Shown here one piece after another: positions 9,476 to 18,920 of a stretch of DNA of 54,898 bases (its first letter is position 1; the number at the start of each line of letters is the position of its first letter). The position numbers and the translations under genes were made by a program. This DNA is from Planctomycetota bacterium (GTDB lineage: Bacteria > Planctomycetota > Planctomycetia > Planctomycetales > Planctomycetaceae): assembly GCA_003671275.1 (NCBI GenBank), contig QWPB01000009.1, positions 1 to 54,898 on the forward strand, read 5' to 3'. The notes beneath the pieces are model-generated. The model had not been told where the DNA came from. It worked only from the letters and a program-made list of their open reading frames with translations, and did no database searches.

Positions 9476-9856
9476 ATGACCTCTGCTCTCCGACACGCCG
9501 TACTCGCCGCTAAAGCCTGTGACGAATTTCGAGGCAAAGATGTCACCATCATGGATCTGACCGGAATTACGGCGATCTTTGATTACTTCGTGATTGCGAC
9601 CGCCAGCAGCGGTCGTCAGATGCACGCATTGGCTGAAGAAGTGGACCGCGTTCTTTCGGAGCAGGGTTCCCGACGGATGAGCGTCGAAGGTTACAACTCC
9701 GGTAACTGGATTCTGCAAGATTTCGGCGACATTGTGTTGCACGTCTTCAATGAAGAAGCCCGCAACATGTACGACTTGGAACACCTCTGGGGTGATGCCA
9801 AACGCATCGACTGGAAACCGCTTGCCGCCGAACTGGATTCCGCAGCGACGGTCTAG
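9476..9856 (+). CDS. rsfS: Ribosome silencing factor RsfS (Iojap/DUF143)
   Basis: Binds ribosomal protein L14 and blocks subunit joining when nutrients are scarce. The 126-residue protein matches the family throughout: KACDEFRGKDVTIMDLT, DYFVIATASSGRQMHALAEE, and the C-terminal GDIVLHVFNEEARNMYDLE followed by LWGDAKRIDW. ATG 9476 gives the normal length. In many bacteria it lies with nadD; here it is 230 bases after the cold-shock gene, so the two could share transcripts, but the intervening hairpin argues for separate control. Confidence 0.95.
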   Translation: MTSALRHAVLAAKACDEFRGKDVTIMDLTGITAIFDYFVIATASSGRQMHALAEEVDRVLSEQGSRRMSVEGYNSGNWILQDFGDIVLHVFNEEARNMYDLEHLWGDAKRIDWKPLAAELDSAATV

Positions 9857-10134
9857 CTGCCCGTGGCAATATCGAGCCCTGCGGTAAGCGACGCGAACAA
9901 ACATTGCCGGACCGCAAAAATTCGGCATTCTCCGGACACTCTGGCCTGCCCCGCAGGGCGACTGCTCGGGCAAGACATCGAAAAAAATTGGATATCCCCT
10001 GAAACATTTTCCTGATACCGTAAGGTATCGGTAACATAGCCGAATTCCGGATTCACAATTTCAGAACCGAATGTTCTGCGCCAGGAAACCTGCGCCAAGA
10101 CATACGGCTCAACAACACGGGAGCGAGGGGCAGG

Positions 10135-11847
10135 ATGAGGCACGGTCATTTCGGACGTATGATGGTTTGTGGGACTGCGATGGTGGCAGCCCTCTGGTCC
10201 GCTGGAATCAAGGCGGAAGACGAAGCGGTTCCCGCCGACCGGCTGTTGCCCCCGGGAGTGCTGTTGCACGTCCGCATTTCTGACGTTTCAGACCTTCGAG
10301 AACGCCTGCCGGAAACCGGTTTTGGCCAGATGTACAAAGACGGCTCGATGGACAAAGTCCGCGAGCAGATCGAGAAAGGTTTCGAGCAGGCTTCGGAGCA
10401 AGCGGGCAAGGAACTGGGGTTCCCGATCAGCGAACTGCTGAACCTGCCTCAGGGTGAGTTCTGTCTGAGCCTTCTGCAGCCAGCCGGTCGCAATCTGGCG
10501 GGCGTGGCATTCCTCGACATCGGGGACCAGGAGTCCACTCTCGACAAGGCCCTGGCCAAGCTCGATGAAGGACTGACCAAGAGCGGCGCGACCAAAAAAT
10601 CGGAGACTGTCGAAGAAGTTGAAGTCACGATCTACGAATTTCCGAAAGCCGATTCCGAAGAGAAGAACACGTTCTGCTACTTCGTCGCCGATGGCATCAT
10701 GGTGGCTGGCTCGGACCTCGGAGTGCTCAGCGATGTGCTGTCTCGCTGGGATGGCGATTCCGATGATGTCCTCGCTGAAGAAGAAGTCTACAGCTACATC
10801 CGTGAAAAGTGTGCCACCCGTAGTGAAGGCAGCTCGGTCGTGGAATGGTACGTGGACCCGATGGGCCTGATTACCGCCGCGCTCAACTCCAGCGAAGAAC
10901 TGTCGACACAGGCTCTCATGGTTTCGGCATACCTGCCCACACTCGGCCTCGACAAGTTCAAGGCCATGGGCGGCAACGTCGATGTCGCCGAAGGCGACTA
11001 CGATGTCCACGGCAAATCTTTGCTCTACGTAGACCAGCCCACTACCGGTGTACTGCGGGCCATGGAGTGCCCGGCCATCGATCTGGCTCCTCCGGCATGG
11101 GTGAGCGCTGCAACCCCCCAGTACGCTTCGTACAACTGGGATATCCATGGGGCTTATGACGCGATCACCGAAATGGTCGACACCCTGATGGGGCAGCCGG
11201 GTTTCGCCGGCAAGCAGGTCGATCAGGCCGCGACCCAGGCGGGCTTCCATCCCAAGAAGGATCTGATCGATCACCTCGATGGCCGGGTGGTTATGGCGAT
11301 GGATATCGATCCTGAGAACGAGCAGATGCCTCAGAAGTATCTGTTTGCCCTCAAGCTGAAAGACACGGACGCCTTCCGGGAAACGCTCGGCATCATCCTC
11401 GCTCAGGCGGGGGGAGCCGTGACCGAACGTGAGTTTGAAGGGACCAAGATCTACGATGTGCAGGCTCCGGGCCAACCGATCTCTCCGGCCTTCTCAATCG
11501 CCAAGGATTACCTCATGTTCGGCACCAGTGCCGAGATGGTCGAAGCCGCTGTTCGGACCTCCAGCGATGATTCGCTGGCCGACAGCGAAGGGTTCAAGTC
11601 GATCGCTGAACTGATGCCGGACGCGGTCTCGGCCATCACCTATGCCGACCTCGCCAAGCAGCTCAAGCCGTCCTACGAAATGCTGCGGAGCGGTAAGCTT
11701 GACGGACTGACGGAAGGCGCGTTCGACTTCAGCATCATCCCGGAATTCGACAAGATCGAGAAGTTCTTCTCGGTCTCTGGCGGCTACACCATTCCCGACG
11801 AGAAGGGGGTCTTCACCGAGACCTTCATGTTCGCTCCGGAAGAGTAA
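10135..11847 (+). CDS. Large secreted protein of unknown function
   Basis: A 570-residue protein with an N-terminal signal-like segment (residues about 8-27, ending near GIKAED) and a strongly acidic mature part. The start ATG 10135 follows a purine-rich GAGGGGCAGG ribosome-binding stretch. The N-terminal mature region (PPGVLLHVRISDVSDLRERL) and the repeated phrases on rates of change between hydrophobic strands resemble planctomycete secreted proteins related to DUF3352, but I cannot confirm that family. No catalytic residues are evident. A small inverted repeat (GATACC-GTAA-GGTATC, 10014-10029) lies in the leader, and a strong terminator follows. Confidence 0.85.
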   Translation: MRHGHFGRMMVCGTAMVAALWSAGIKAEDEAVPADRLLPPGVLLHVRISDVSDLRERLPETGFGQMYKDGSMDKVREQIEKGFEQASEQAGKELGFPISELLNLPQGEFCLSLLQPAGRNLAGVAFLDIGDQESTLDKALAKLDEGLTKSGATKKSETVEEVEVTIYEFPKADSEEKNTFCYFVADGIMVAGSDLGVLSDVLSRWDGDSDDVLAEEEVYSYIREKCATRSEGSSVVEWYVDPMGLITAALNSSEELSTQALMVSAYLPTLGLDKFKAMGGNVDVAEGDYDVHGKSLLYVDQPTTGVLRAMECPAIDLAPPAWVSAATPQYASYNWDIHGAYDAITEMVDTLMGQPGFAGKQVDQAATQAGFHPKKDLIDHLDGRVVMAMDIDPENEQMPQKYLFALKLKDTDAFRETLGIILAQAGGAVTEREFEGTKIYDVQAPGQPISPAFSIAKDYLMFGTSAEMVEAAVRTSSDDSLADSEGFKSIAELMPDAVSAITYADLAKQLKPSYEMLRSGKLDGLTEGAFDFSIIPEFDKIEKFFSVSGGYTIPDEKGVFTETFMFAPEE

Positions 11848-11877
11848 GGTTCGTCGAATTCAATCGTACGGAGTTCA

Positions 11878-11910
11878 CAGGCCCCCGATTTTCGGGGGCC
11901 TGTTGTTTTA
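11878..11910 (+). terminator. Rho-independent terminator
   Basis: CAGGCCCCCG (11878-11887) and CGGGGGCCTG (11893-11902) form a perfect 10-bp GC-rich stem with a five-base loop, followed by TTGTTTTA. It lies 31 bases after the stop codon of the large secreted protein gene. Confidence 0.85.
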
Positions 11911-12033
11911 GCCCCCGAAGCAATCCGGATCGCCGGGACAATCCCGATAGCGACACTGACGGGGACACCTTATCATTCCATTGATCTCCGTCGATCGATT
12001 CCCCGCCTCTCCTTCCGCCGGTGCCCTTCCTCG

Positions 12034-13227
12034 ATGTTTGACGAGACGACCAGCCCGTTCCCCGCCGGAAACGTCCCGGCGTTCGATTATGATCCTCGAA
12101 CTCGTGTCGTGTTTGGCCGGGGTGTTATTGCCCAGTTGGGTTCTTTGGCCCGGGAGTTAGGCGCTGTCAATGTCCTGCTCGTTGCAGATGCGGGAATCCG
12201 GGAGGCTGGTCACGAAACACGGGCCCACGAATCTCTGGAAGCAGCCGGACTCAAGGTCCACCTGTTCGATGACTTCCGCCCCAACCCAACCACTGAGGAT
12301 GTAGACCGCGGGACCGCCTTTGCCCAGTCTCGACAGATCGATCTGATTGTCGGCCTGGGAGGAGGCAGCAGCATGGATGTGGCCAAAGGGATCAACTTCC
12401 TCCTGACCAACGGGGGAGCCATGGTGGATTACAAGGGCACGGGACTCGCCACACGCCCTATGCTGCCTCTGATCGCCATTCCCACCACCGCCGGCACCGG
12501 CAGTGAAGCCCAGTCGTACTGCGTCATCGCCGATGCCCAGACTCACATGAAAATGGCCTGTGGCGATAAGAAGGCCGCAGCTCGGGTCGCCTTGCTTGAC
12601 CCGGATCTCAGCGTGACCATGCCCCCGGCTGTCACCGCCGTCACGGGAATCGACGCACTCAGCCACGCTCTGGAAAGCTATGTCACCGCAAATCGGAATC
12701 CCGTGTCGATGCTGCTGTCCCGACGGGCCTGGAACCTGCTCAGTCGAGCCTATCCGGTCGTTCTGAAGGAACCCGCGAATGTGAGTGCCCGCGGTGCGAT
12801 GCTGTTGGGAGCCCACCTGGCCGGGGCGGCGATTGAAAACTCGATGCTGGGGGCCACCCACGCACTGGCCAATCCACTCTCGGCGCATTTCGGAATGACC
12901 CATGGCCATGCCGTAGCCGTGATGCTGCCACACGTCATTCGCTTCAATGCCCCCTTCGTCGGCGACCTGTATGGAGCACTCGCCGAAGATGCCCAGCTGT
13001 GTGACCGACGGGACGTTGAAGCGGGTGATCTGCTGGCGATGTTCGTGCGAAATATCGCCACGCTGGCTGGCTGTCCATCAACATTGACGGGCCTGACGGG
13101 GATTCAGGAAATGATCACCACTCTCGCCCATGAAGCTGCCCAGCAATGGACCGGCAAGTTCAACCCGCGCCCTGTCGATGAACTCACGCTGGCCGGGCTG
13201 TACCGCGATGCCCTCCAGCCCAAATAG
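12034..13227 (+). CDS. Iron-containing alcohol dehydrogenase
   Basis: A 397-residue group III (iron-dependent) NAD(P)-linked alcohol dehydrogenase. The nucleotide-binding signature GLGGGSSMDVAK is at about residues 108-119. Metal ligands are visible as the Asp and His of GIDALSHALESY (about 208-219) and the histidines in the downstream MTHGHAVAVMLPHVIRFN block. Family members interconvert alcohols and aldehydes (lactaldehyde, butanol, 1,3-propanediol and others); the substrate is not decided by sequence. It is transcribed alone after a terminator and is convergent with cysS. Confidence 0.92.
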   Translation: MFDETTSPFPAGNVPAFDYDPRTRVVFGRGVIAQLGSLARELGAVNVLLVADAGIREAGHETRAHESLEAAGLKVHLFDDFRPNPTTEDVDRGTAFAQSRQIDLIVGLGGGSSMDVAKGINFLLTNGGAMVDYKGTGLATRPMLPLIAIPTTAGTGSEAQSYCVIADAQTHMKMACGDKKAAARVALLDPDLSVTMPPAVTAVTGIDALSHALESYVTANRNPVSMLLSRRAWNLLSRAYPVVLKEPANVSARGAMLLGAHLAGAAIENSMLGATHALANPLSAHFGMTHGHAVAVMLPHVIRFNAPFVGDLYGALAEDAQLCDRRDVEAGDLLAMFVRNIATLAGCPSTLTGLTGIQEMITTLAHEAAQQWTGKFNPRPVDELTLAGLYRDALQPK

Positions 13228-13327
13228 TCCAACCGCCGTTTCACGATGCGGAACGGCTCTGCCCCGGGCGATACACCTGCCGACCGTACCCTGTCGGGGG
13301 CATTCCGGGAATTACGCTGGTAACCGC

Positions 13328-14920
13328 TTACCCGCGCGTCCACCGGGCCCCGGTGGGGGAGTCCTCCACGACAATGTTGAGGGCTTTCAAGGCGTTGCGG
13401 ATCTTATCCGCCACCGGCCAGTTCTTGTTAGTCCTCGCATCCGCGCGAATGTCGAGGATCAGGGCCATCAGACCGTCCGCGAGGCCATCGGATGTACCGC
13501 CCTTCTTCGCGGGAGCGGTTTTTAATACGCCGAGAATGTTCGTCAGTTCCTTGAGCAGACGCACGCCGGTGAGCAAGGCGGCTTTGTCCGCTTCGGCCCC
13601 GCCGATCTCCAGCTTCTTGTCATTGATGAAGCTGTTCAGGATGCGACGAATTTCAAACAGACACGCTGTCGCGCCGCCGGTGCTGAAGTCATCGTCCATC
13701 GCGTCCAGGAACTTCGTCCGCTGTTCCACGAGGACGGCGGCGAACTCGGGGGGCAACCCCTCCAGGCTCGTTGCGGTGGCCTGTGTCGTGGGAGCGGCCA
13801 ACCCGAAGTAGCTGACACCGGCGATTCGCTCCACCGTCTCAAACAGCCTGTAAAACCCCTCCAAGCTCTTCTCGGTCGCCGAGATGTTCTCCATCGAGAA
13901 GTCGATCGGACTGCGGTAGTGCGTGGAGAGCAGAAAGAACCGCACCACCTCGGGGGCGTGGTGGGCGAAAACGGCGGTCTTGACCGACTCGGCCCCGGCG
14001 GACCCGGCGAGCTTGCCGGCAATCTGAGCGGCTGCCGTGTCTTCGGCACTGCTGGGCGAGCCAACAGTGGCACCCGAGGCGGGGGCATCGCCGTGCTTGG
14101 AGTGGGCACCGCCGACCTTGCCGGTCCCCTTGCCAGACTGCATCAGCCCGTTGTGCAGCCAGTACCGGGCGAACGGCTTGCCGCTGCAGCACTCGGACTG
14201 AGCGAGTTCGTTCTCGTGATGCGGGAACATCAGATCGAGTCCGCCGCCGTGGATGTCGATCGACTCACCCAGAATCTTGGCGCTCATGGCCGAGCACTCG
14301 ATGTGCCACCCCGGTCGCCCCGGTCCCCACGGGCTGTCCCACGCCGGTTCGCCGGGCTTCGAGGACTTCCACAGAGCGAAGTCCGCCGGATTCCGCTTGG
14401 TGTCGTTGGCCTCGACCCGCGTACCCGCCAGCATCTGCGAGATGCTGCGGTTCGACAGCTTGCCATAATCGTCGTCGGTCTCGACTGCGAAGTACACGTC
14501 CCCATTCAGCGGGTAGGCGTGCCCCTTCTCAATCAACTTCTGGATCATCTCCAGCATGTCGTTGATGTGGTCGGTCGCGTACGGGAAGTGGTCGATGCTG
14601 TCGACACCCATCAGTTTGAGATTGTCGAAGTAATCCGCCGTCATCTGTTCGGCCAGGGCCTTGACGGTGGTCCCCTTCTCGGCGGCCTTCACAATCAGCT
14701 TGTCATCGACATCGGTGATATTGATGACGAACTTCACCACATAGCCGCTGTAGGCCAGGTACTTCTTCACCGTGTCAAAGATCACCGGCCCGACCATGTG
14801 GCCGATGTGCGCGGGCTTGTAGACCGTCGGCCCGCACAGATACATGCTGACCTGCCCCGGGATAACGGTCTGAAAATCTTCCTTGGTCCGGGTCAGGGTG
14901 TTGTAAACGCGAAGTGCCAT
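13328..14920 (-). CDS. cysS: Cysteinyl-tRNA synthetase with atypical KMSKS region
   Basis: Class I synthetase charging tRNA-Cys, 530 residues. The adenylate-forming HIGH motif is at 38-41 (PAHIGHM). The four zinc ligands are all in place: C29, C209 (WHIECSAMS), H234 and E238 (PHHENELAQSE). The expected KMSKS loop is not recognisable: residues about 262-312 instead form a Gly/Ala/Ser-rich insertion containing SGKGTGKVGGAHSKHGD, before the family resumes at HHAPEVVRFFLLSTHYRSP. The rest of the C-terminal helical domain is complete and ends normally, so there is no frameshift. It is convergent with the alcohol dehydrogenase gene and divergent from the phosphatase gene. Confidence 0.93.
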   Translation of the reverse strand: MALRVYNTLTRTKEDFQTVIPGQVSMYLCGPTVYKPAHIGHMVGPVIFDTVKKYLAYSGYVVKFVINITDVDDKLIVKAAEKGTTVKALAEQMTADYFDNLKLMGVDSIDHFPYATDHINDMLEMIQKLIEKGHAYPLNGDVYFAVETDDDYGKLSNRSISQMLAGTRVEANDTKRNPADFALWKSSKPGEPAWDSPWGPGRPGWHIECSAMSAKILGESIDIHGGGLDLMFPHHENELAQSECCSGKPFARYWLHNGLMQSGKGTGKVGGAHSKHGDAPASGATVGSPSSAEDTAAAQIAGKLAGSAGAESVKTAVFAHHAPEVVRFFLLSTHYRSPIDFSMENISATEKSLEGFYRLFETVERIAGVSYFGLAAPTTQATATSLEGLPPEFAAVLVEQRTKFLDAMDDDFSTGGATACLFEIRRILNSFINDKKLEIGGAEADKAALLTGVRLLKELTNILGVLKTAPAKKGGTSDGLADGLMALILDIRADARTNKNWPVADKIRNALKALNIVVEDSPTGARWTRG

Positions 14921-15142
14921 GATGAGTCAGCTGTCCGTGCTGGTCGAGACGATGAATGTTGTGCCCATTACGCAACCCATTCCGGGACTGCGGTAACGCA
15001 GAGTGTTGTATCAATTGCCGGTCAGGCTGCCCACTGGAGTTCTGTATATCAGGCCACATCGACCTGTGGGCGACTCGGGACGGGACCGCCGATACAATTT
15101 CCGTGATCCGGCACTTCCAGCACTCTCGAATAAAGGCCCCTC

Positions 15143-16243
15143 ATGCACAACTTGATCGCTGGCTTCCGACTCCTGTGCCTGGGTTTCACCCTGGCCACTG
15201 TCACGATGGTTGTTCAGGCCCAAAACACAACCGACCAGCCACTTTCCCGAATCGGCTTTGGTGCCTGTGCCAAGCAAGATCAGCCCCAGCCAATCTGGAG
15301 TGCCATCATCGAAACACAGCCGGAACTGTTCGTTCTGCTGGGTGACAACATCTATGGCGACACCGACGATATGGCCGTGCTCAAAGCGAAGTGGGATCTG
15401 CTCTCTGCCCAACCGGGATTCCAGCAACTGCGAAAGACCTGCCCAGTGACGGGCACCTGGGACGACCATGACTATGGGGCGAACGACGCCGGGGTAGAAT
15501 ACGCACACAAGAAAGAGTCGCAGCAGCTCTTTCTAAACTTCCTGGAAGTTCCCGCGAACGACCCGCGACGGACCCGCGAAGGCGTCTACTCCGCACAAGT
15601 CACAGGACCACCGGGACAGCGGGTGCAGGTGATCCTGCTCGATACCCGGTATTTCCGCAGCCCGCTGGTTAAGGCCTATGAAAAAGGCGAGCCAGGCGAA
15701 GGTCGACGGGGCATCTACTCGGCCAACAACGATCCCCATGCCACCATGCTGGGCGAGCCCCAATGGATCTGGCTTCAGGAGCAACTGCGGGTACCCGCCG
15801 AAGTCCGGATCATTGCGACCAGCATTCAGGCAGTTTCCGAAGAAAATGGATGGGAGCTGTGGGCCAATTTTCCCCAGGAACGAGATCGGTTGTTTCGATT
15901 GATCGCCCAGACCCGGGCGGGCGGCGTCGTGCTGATCTCTGGGGACCGCCACCTCGCCGAGATTTCGAAGCTGGATGCGGCCGTCGCGGGCTATCCGATC
16001 TATGACGTGACCAGTTCCAGCTTGAATGCCCCGAGCGGTAACAAGACCAAAGCGGGGACTCGCTTTGCGAACGAGATCAATCGACACCGGATCGGACTGA
16101 CCTACTTCGACACGAATTATGGCATGATTCGCATCGACTGGACCGCCACTGACCCGATTTTGCGTCTCCAGGTTTGTGACGAATTGGGTGGCGTCGTGTT
16201 GCAGCAGCGGGTTCGATTGAGCGAACTTCAACCGTCGCGATAA
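15143..16243 (+). CDS. PhoD-like metallophosphatase, secreted
   Basis: A 366-residue protein with a signal peptide (residues about 1-25, cleaved near VVQAQ). Motifs of the PhoD-like family appear in order: GFGACAKQDQP near the mature N-terminus, LLGDNIYGD (metal site Asp/Asn), TWDDHDYGANDAG, LLDTRYFRSPL, and ISGDRHLAEIS with the late histidine site. PhoD enzymes are calcium/iron-dependent phosphodiesterase/phosphomonoesterases acting in the periplasm on phosphate esters. No Pho box was recognised upstream. It lies 40 to 80 bases before the SprT-like gene on the same strand. Confidence 0.88.
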   Translation: MHNLIAGFRLLCLGFTLATVTMVVQAQNTTDQPLSRIGFGACAKQDQPQPIWSAIIETQPELFVLLGDNIYGDTDDMAVLKAKWDLLSAQPGFQQLRKTCPVTGTWDDHDYGANDAGVEYAHKKESQQLFLNFLEVPANDPRRTREGVYSAQVTGPPGQRVQVILLDTRYFRSPLVKAYEKGEPGEGRRGIYSANNDPHATMLGEPQWIWLQEQLRVPAEVRIIATSIQAVSEENGWELWANFPQERDRLFRLIAQTRAGGVVLISGDRHLAEISKLDAAVAGYPIYDVTSSSLNAPSGNKTKAGTRFANEINRHRIGLTYFDTNYGMIRIDWTATDPILRLQVCDELGGVVLQQRVRLSELQPSR

Positions 16244-16322
16244 CCCCTTGGCATCGGTCGACCGAGACTGATATAACCGGAGCATGGGGGCAACGCCACC
16301 CCCGCTGACAAGGAGTGTCCGG

Positions 16323-17078
16323 GTGGATTTGGCCGAGATTGCCTTGGGATCGCAGCTGGTCCCCGCTGTCGTACAGGAACGGACGCAGGGGATCTATGCC
16401 CGTCTGCTGAAACACTCGCGATATGTATCTACGGGAAACTTTCGCTCACTGCATCCGCAGGATCTGGCCACCTTGTTCGAGGCTTACGACGCGGAATTCT
16501 TTCGCGGGGCCTGCCGCCGGGGACTGGCGGGGCGCAAGCTGGACTTTCGAGTCTCCACCCGGATGACCAGTGCGGGGGGCAAGACGTTCTACTACAAGCC
16601 CCGCCAGCCGGGGATGCCAGAGTTCTTTGAGATCGCGGTCTCAGCCACCCTGCTGTTTCAGACGTTTCGCGACGTGGATCGCGCGGTGACCGTTTGTGGA
16701 GTGCAGTGCCGCGACCGGCTCGAGGCTCTGCAACGGATTTTCGAGCACGAGATGATCCATCTGATCGAGATGGTCTGCTGGCAAGTTTCTGAATGCAGTG
16801 CCCCCCGCTTTCAGTCGATCGCCTCGGGGATGTTTCTGCATCGGGAACATACCCATAACCTGATCACACCTCGCGAACGCGCGGCGGTGAAGTTCGGCAT
16901 CCACGCGGGCACCCGTGTACGTTTCGAGTACGAAGGCCGCGAGTACATCGGCATCGTCAACCGCGTGACCAGGCGAGCCACCGTTCTGGTGGAAGATCCC
17001 CACGGAATGCGCTACTCCGATGGTCGGCACTACACCAAGTTTTACATCCCCCTGGACCATCTGCGTCCGCTGATATGA
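16323..17078 (+). CDS. SprT-like zinc metalloprotein
   Basis: A protein of 251 residues if it begins at GTG 16323, which has AAGGAG seven bases upstream; an ATG at 16284 would add 13 residues but has no spaced ribosome-binding site. The zinc motif HEMIHLIEMVCW (HExxH) fits the SprT-like metalloprotease/DNA-repair fold (DVC1/Spartan relatives), preceded by AEFFRGACRRGLAGRKLDFRVS-like family sequence and followed by a histidine-rich FLHREHTHN segment. The C-terminal 60 residues (RVRFEYEGREYIGIVNRV) look like a small beta-barrel. The substrate is unknown. Confidence 0.75.
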   Translation: MDLAEIALGSQLVPAVVQERTQGIYARLLKHSRYVSTGNFRSLHPQDLATLFEAYDAEFFRGACRRGLAGRKLDFRVSTRMTSAGGKTFYYKPRQPGMPEFFEIAVSATLLFQTFRDVDRAVTVCGVQCRDRLEALQRIFEHEMIHLIEMVCWQVSECSAPRFQSIASGMFLHREHTHNLITPRERAAVKFGIHAGTRVRFEYEGREYIGIVNRVTRRATVLVEDPHGMRYSDGRHYTKFYIPLDHLRPLI

Positions 17079-17202
17079 CGCCGCGTGCTCCGCGTACGCC
17101 GTGCATTGGCACGATCTCTGGGGCCATGTCTCGCCGCCCGCGTGCAAATCAGCGACAATGCGGGCGTTCACTGGCTCTCACTCGCCGAAAGTCCCCTGCC
17201 CT

Positions 17203-18303
17203 ATGGCTCGCCGTCGCTCTGATCTGGTTGTCCCCCACGGATTCACGGATGAACCGGACTTCACGCTGCGCGTCCCTGACGCTGAGTTTCTACTGCTGCA
17301 GGAAGTCACCGAACTGGAGGTCGAATCGGCACTCTGCACCTCTCTGGGGCGAGGTCAACTGGCCGCCCATCTGGCCCAGCTCGATCCGCATTCGAAGGTG
17401 ACCTGCTTCTTCCTGGATCGCTATCTGGCGGATGACTCGATCCATTATCACCAGGGAGAAACTCCCAACCTGCGGATCATCTGTGATGTCGACCTGCCTC
17501 CCGAGCCCGTTGAGTTCGCCGCGTTGCCGATCAGCCGGGGCGGCGAGGCAGAGTTGAACCGCGATTACCTGCAACAGATGCACGCGCGACTGGTCCCCGG
17601 TGGCATGCTCCTGACCGCAGTCGACAACAAAAACGACACCTGGTTGTGCCATGAGTTAGAGAAGATTTTCCGCAGTATCGCCCGTTTGCCGCAAAAGCGG
17701 GGAGTGGTCTACCGGTGTGTCAAAGAGGGCGAACTCAAACGGCCCCGTGACCTGCGTTGTGAATTTGCCTTTCGCGATGCGGGCCACTTGATTCAGGCTG
17801 TCTCGCGCCCCGGCGTCTTCAGCCATCGCAGCCTGGATCTCGGCGCCCGGGCCATCCTGGAAACCATGGAAGTCCACCCCAGCGACAAGGTGCTCGACAT
17901 GGGCTGCGGGGCGGGCGTGATCGCCTTGGCCGCCGCCCGGCGGGCAGAAGGTGTCCAGTCAGTGGGGATGGACTCCAGCGCCCGCGCGATCCAGTGCCTG
18001 AAAGAAGGGGCGGCCCTCAACGGCCTGTCGAACGTCACCGCCCGACTCGACGCCGCCGGAGAAGTCCCCGAACCCGGCACATTCGACCTGGTCGTCGGCA
18101 ACCCACCCTACTACTCGCATTACAAGATTGCCGAAATCTTCCTGCAAGCAGCCCGCAAAGCCCTGAAACCGGGCGGGCGTGTGCTGATGGTCACCAAACG
18201 CACCGACTGGTTCACCGCCCGGATGAACCAGCTGTTTCGGGATGTGACCGTCGAGGAAGCCCGCGGCTACAAGATTGTGAAAGCCCGCCAACGGTCGCAA
18301 TAG
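17203..18303 (+). CDS. RsmC-like class I SAM-dependent methyltransferase
   Basis: A 366-residue protein with the duplicated layout of RsmC/RlmG rRNA guanine-N2 methyltransferases: a degenerate N-terminal half (residues about 20-200, MHARLVPGGMLLTAVDNKND) and an active C-terminal half. The SAM loop is VLDMGCGAGVIALAAA and the catalytic motif is NPPYYSH. KPGGRVLMVTKR is the usual post-catalytic strand. Modification of a guanine in rRNA is the family function; the exact position is not decided. ATG 17203 was chosen because family similarity begins soon after it. Confidence 0.85.
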   Translation: MARRRSDLVVPHGFTDEPDFTLRVPDAEFLLLQEVTELEVESALCTSLGRGQLAAHLAQLDPHSKVTCFFLDRYLADDSIHYHQGETPNLRIICDVDLPPEPVEFAALPISRGGEAELNRDYLQQMHARLVPGGMLLTAVDNKNDTWLCHELEKIFRSIARLPQKRGVVYRCVKEGELKRPRDLRCEFAFRDAGHLIQAVSRPGVFSHRSLDLGARAILETMEVHPSDKVLDMGCGAGVIALAAARRAEGVQSVGMDSSARAIQCLKEGAALNGLSNVTARLDAAGEVPEPGTFDLVVGNPPYYSHYKIAEIFLQAARKALKPGGRVLMVTKRTDWFTARMNQLFRDVTVEEARGYKIVKARQRSQ

Positions 18304-18357
18304 CCGGTACAGGTGCCGTCTTTTCGACGATCTCACAGAATCCCATGTGTGAAAAAA

Positions 18358-18386
18358 TTGACTTCAAAATTCCGCATGGGTATTGT
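18358..18386 (+). promoter_or_regulatory. Candidate sigma70-type promoter for FHA-rsgA operon
   Basis: TTGACT (18358-18363) and TATTGT (18381-18386) are separated by exactly 17 bases in a locally AT-rich stretch, about 66 bases before the FHA start codon. No competing gene overlaps. Confidence 0.6.
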
Positions 18387-18451
18387 TCAGTCAGCGAGAT
18401 TCAGTGACCGATGCTGCTCGTGTGCGGGCCAAAGCAGTCAAAGGATGATTT

Positions 18452-18919
18452 ATGTTGGGACAACTTGTCCCGGTGGGTGGGGGTGATCCCATTCCTCTGC
18501 TGAAACCCACATTGCTCGTCGGTCGACGCAGCAGTTGTGACATCGTGTTGAACTTCCCCAATGTCTCGTCCCAACATTGCGAACTGTCACTGGTGAACGG
18601 TTACTGGCAGGCACGAGATCTCGGCAGTGCCAACGGAATCAAAGTCAACGGCGAGCGGGTCGATTCCAAGTTCCTGCAACCCGGTGACGTATTGTCCGTG
18701 GCCAAGCATCAATTTCAGATCAGCTTTGCCCCCGGCGCAGAAGCGCCCCCTCCCGAAGAGGAAGACACCTTTTCCATGGGGTTGCTCGAAAAAGCCGGTC
18801 TGGAAAAACGACGGTCAGATCGTGATCGGAAACGCCGCGATGTCGCCAAGGCACCCCCAAAACGAAACTTCTCGGCTGAAGAAGATGAGGCCACTCGCTG
18901 GCTGATGGACGAGGATTGA
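18452..18919 (+). CDS. FHA-domain protein
   Basis: A 155-residue protein whose first 90 residues are a forkhead-associated domain, a phosphothreonine-binding module. Signature residues are visible: GRRSSCDIVL, then NVSSQHCEL and GSANGIKVNG. The C-terminal third is charged and low in hydrophobics (RRSDRDRKRRD) with an acidic end. The start ATG 18452 follows AAAGGA. The gene lies one base from the GTG start of rsgA, so the two are surely co-transcribed. A kinase partner is not in the window. The protein could link phospho-signalling with ribosome maturation, but this is inference from the operon only. Confidence 0.9.
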   Translation: MLGQLVPVGGGDPIPLLKPTLLVGRRSSCDIVLNFPNVSSQHCELSLVNGYWQARDLGSANGIKVNGERVDSKFLQPGDVLSVAKHQFQISFAPGAEAPPPEEEDTFSMGLLEKAGLEKRRSDRDRKRRDVAKAPPKRNFSAEEDEATRWLMDED

Positions 18920-18920
18920 C

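Noticed and set aside
9857-10134. Leader before the large secreted protein considered as a riboswitch
   Set aside because: Only a six-base inverted repeat (10014-10029) is visible; no known aptamer consensus was recognised.
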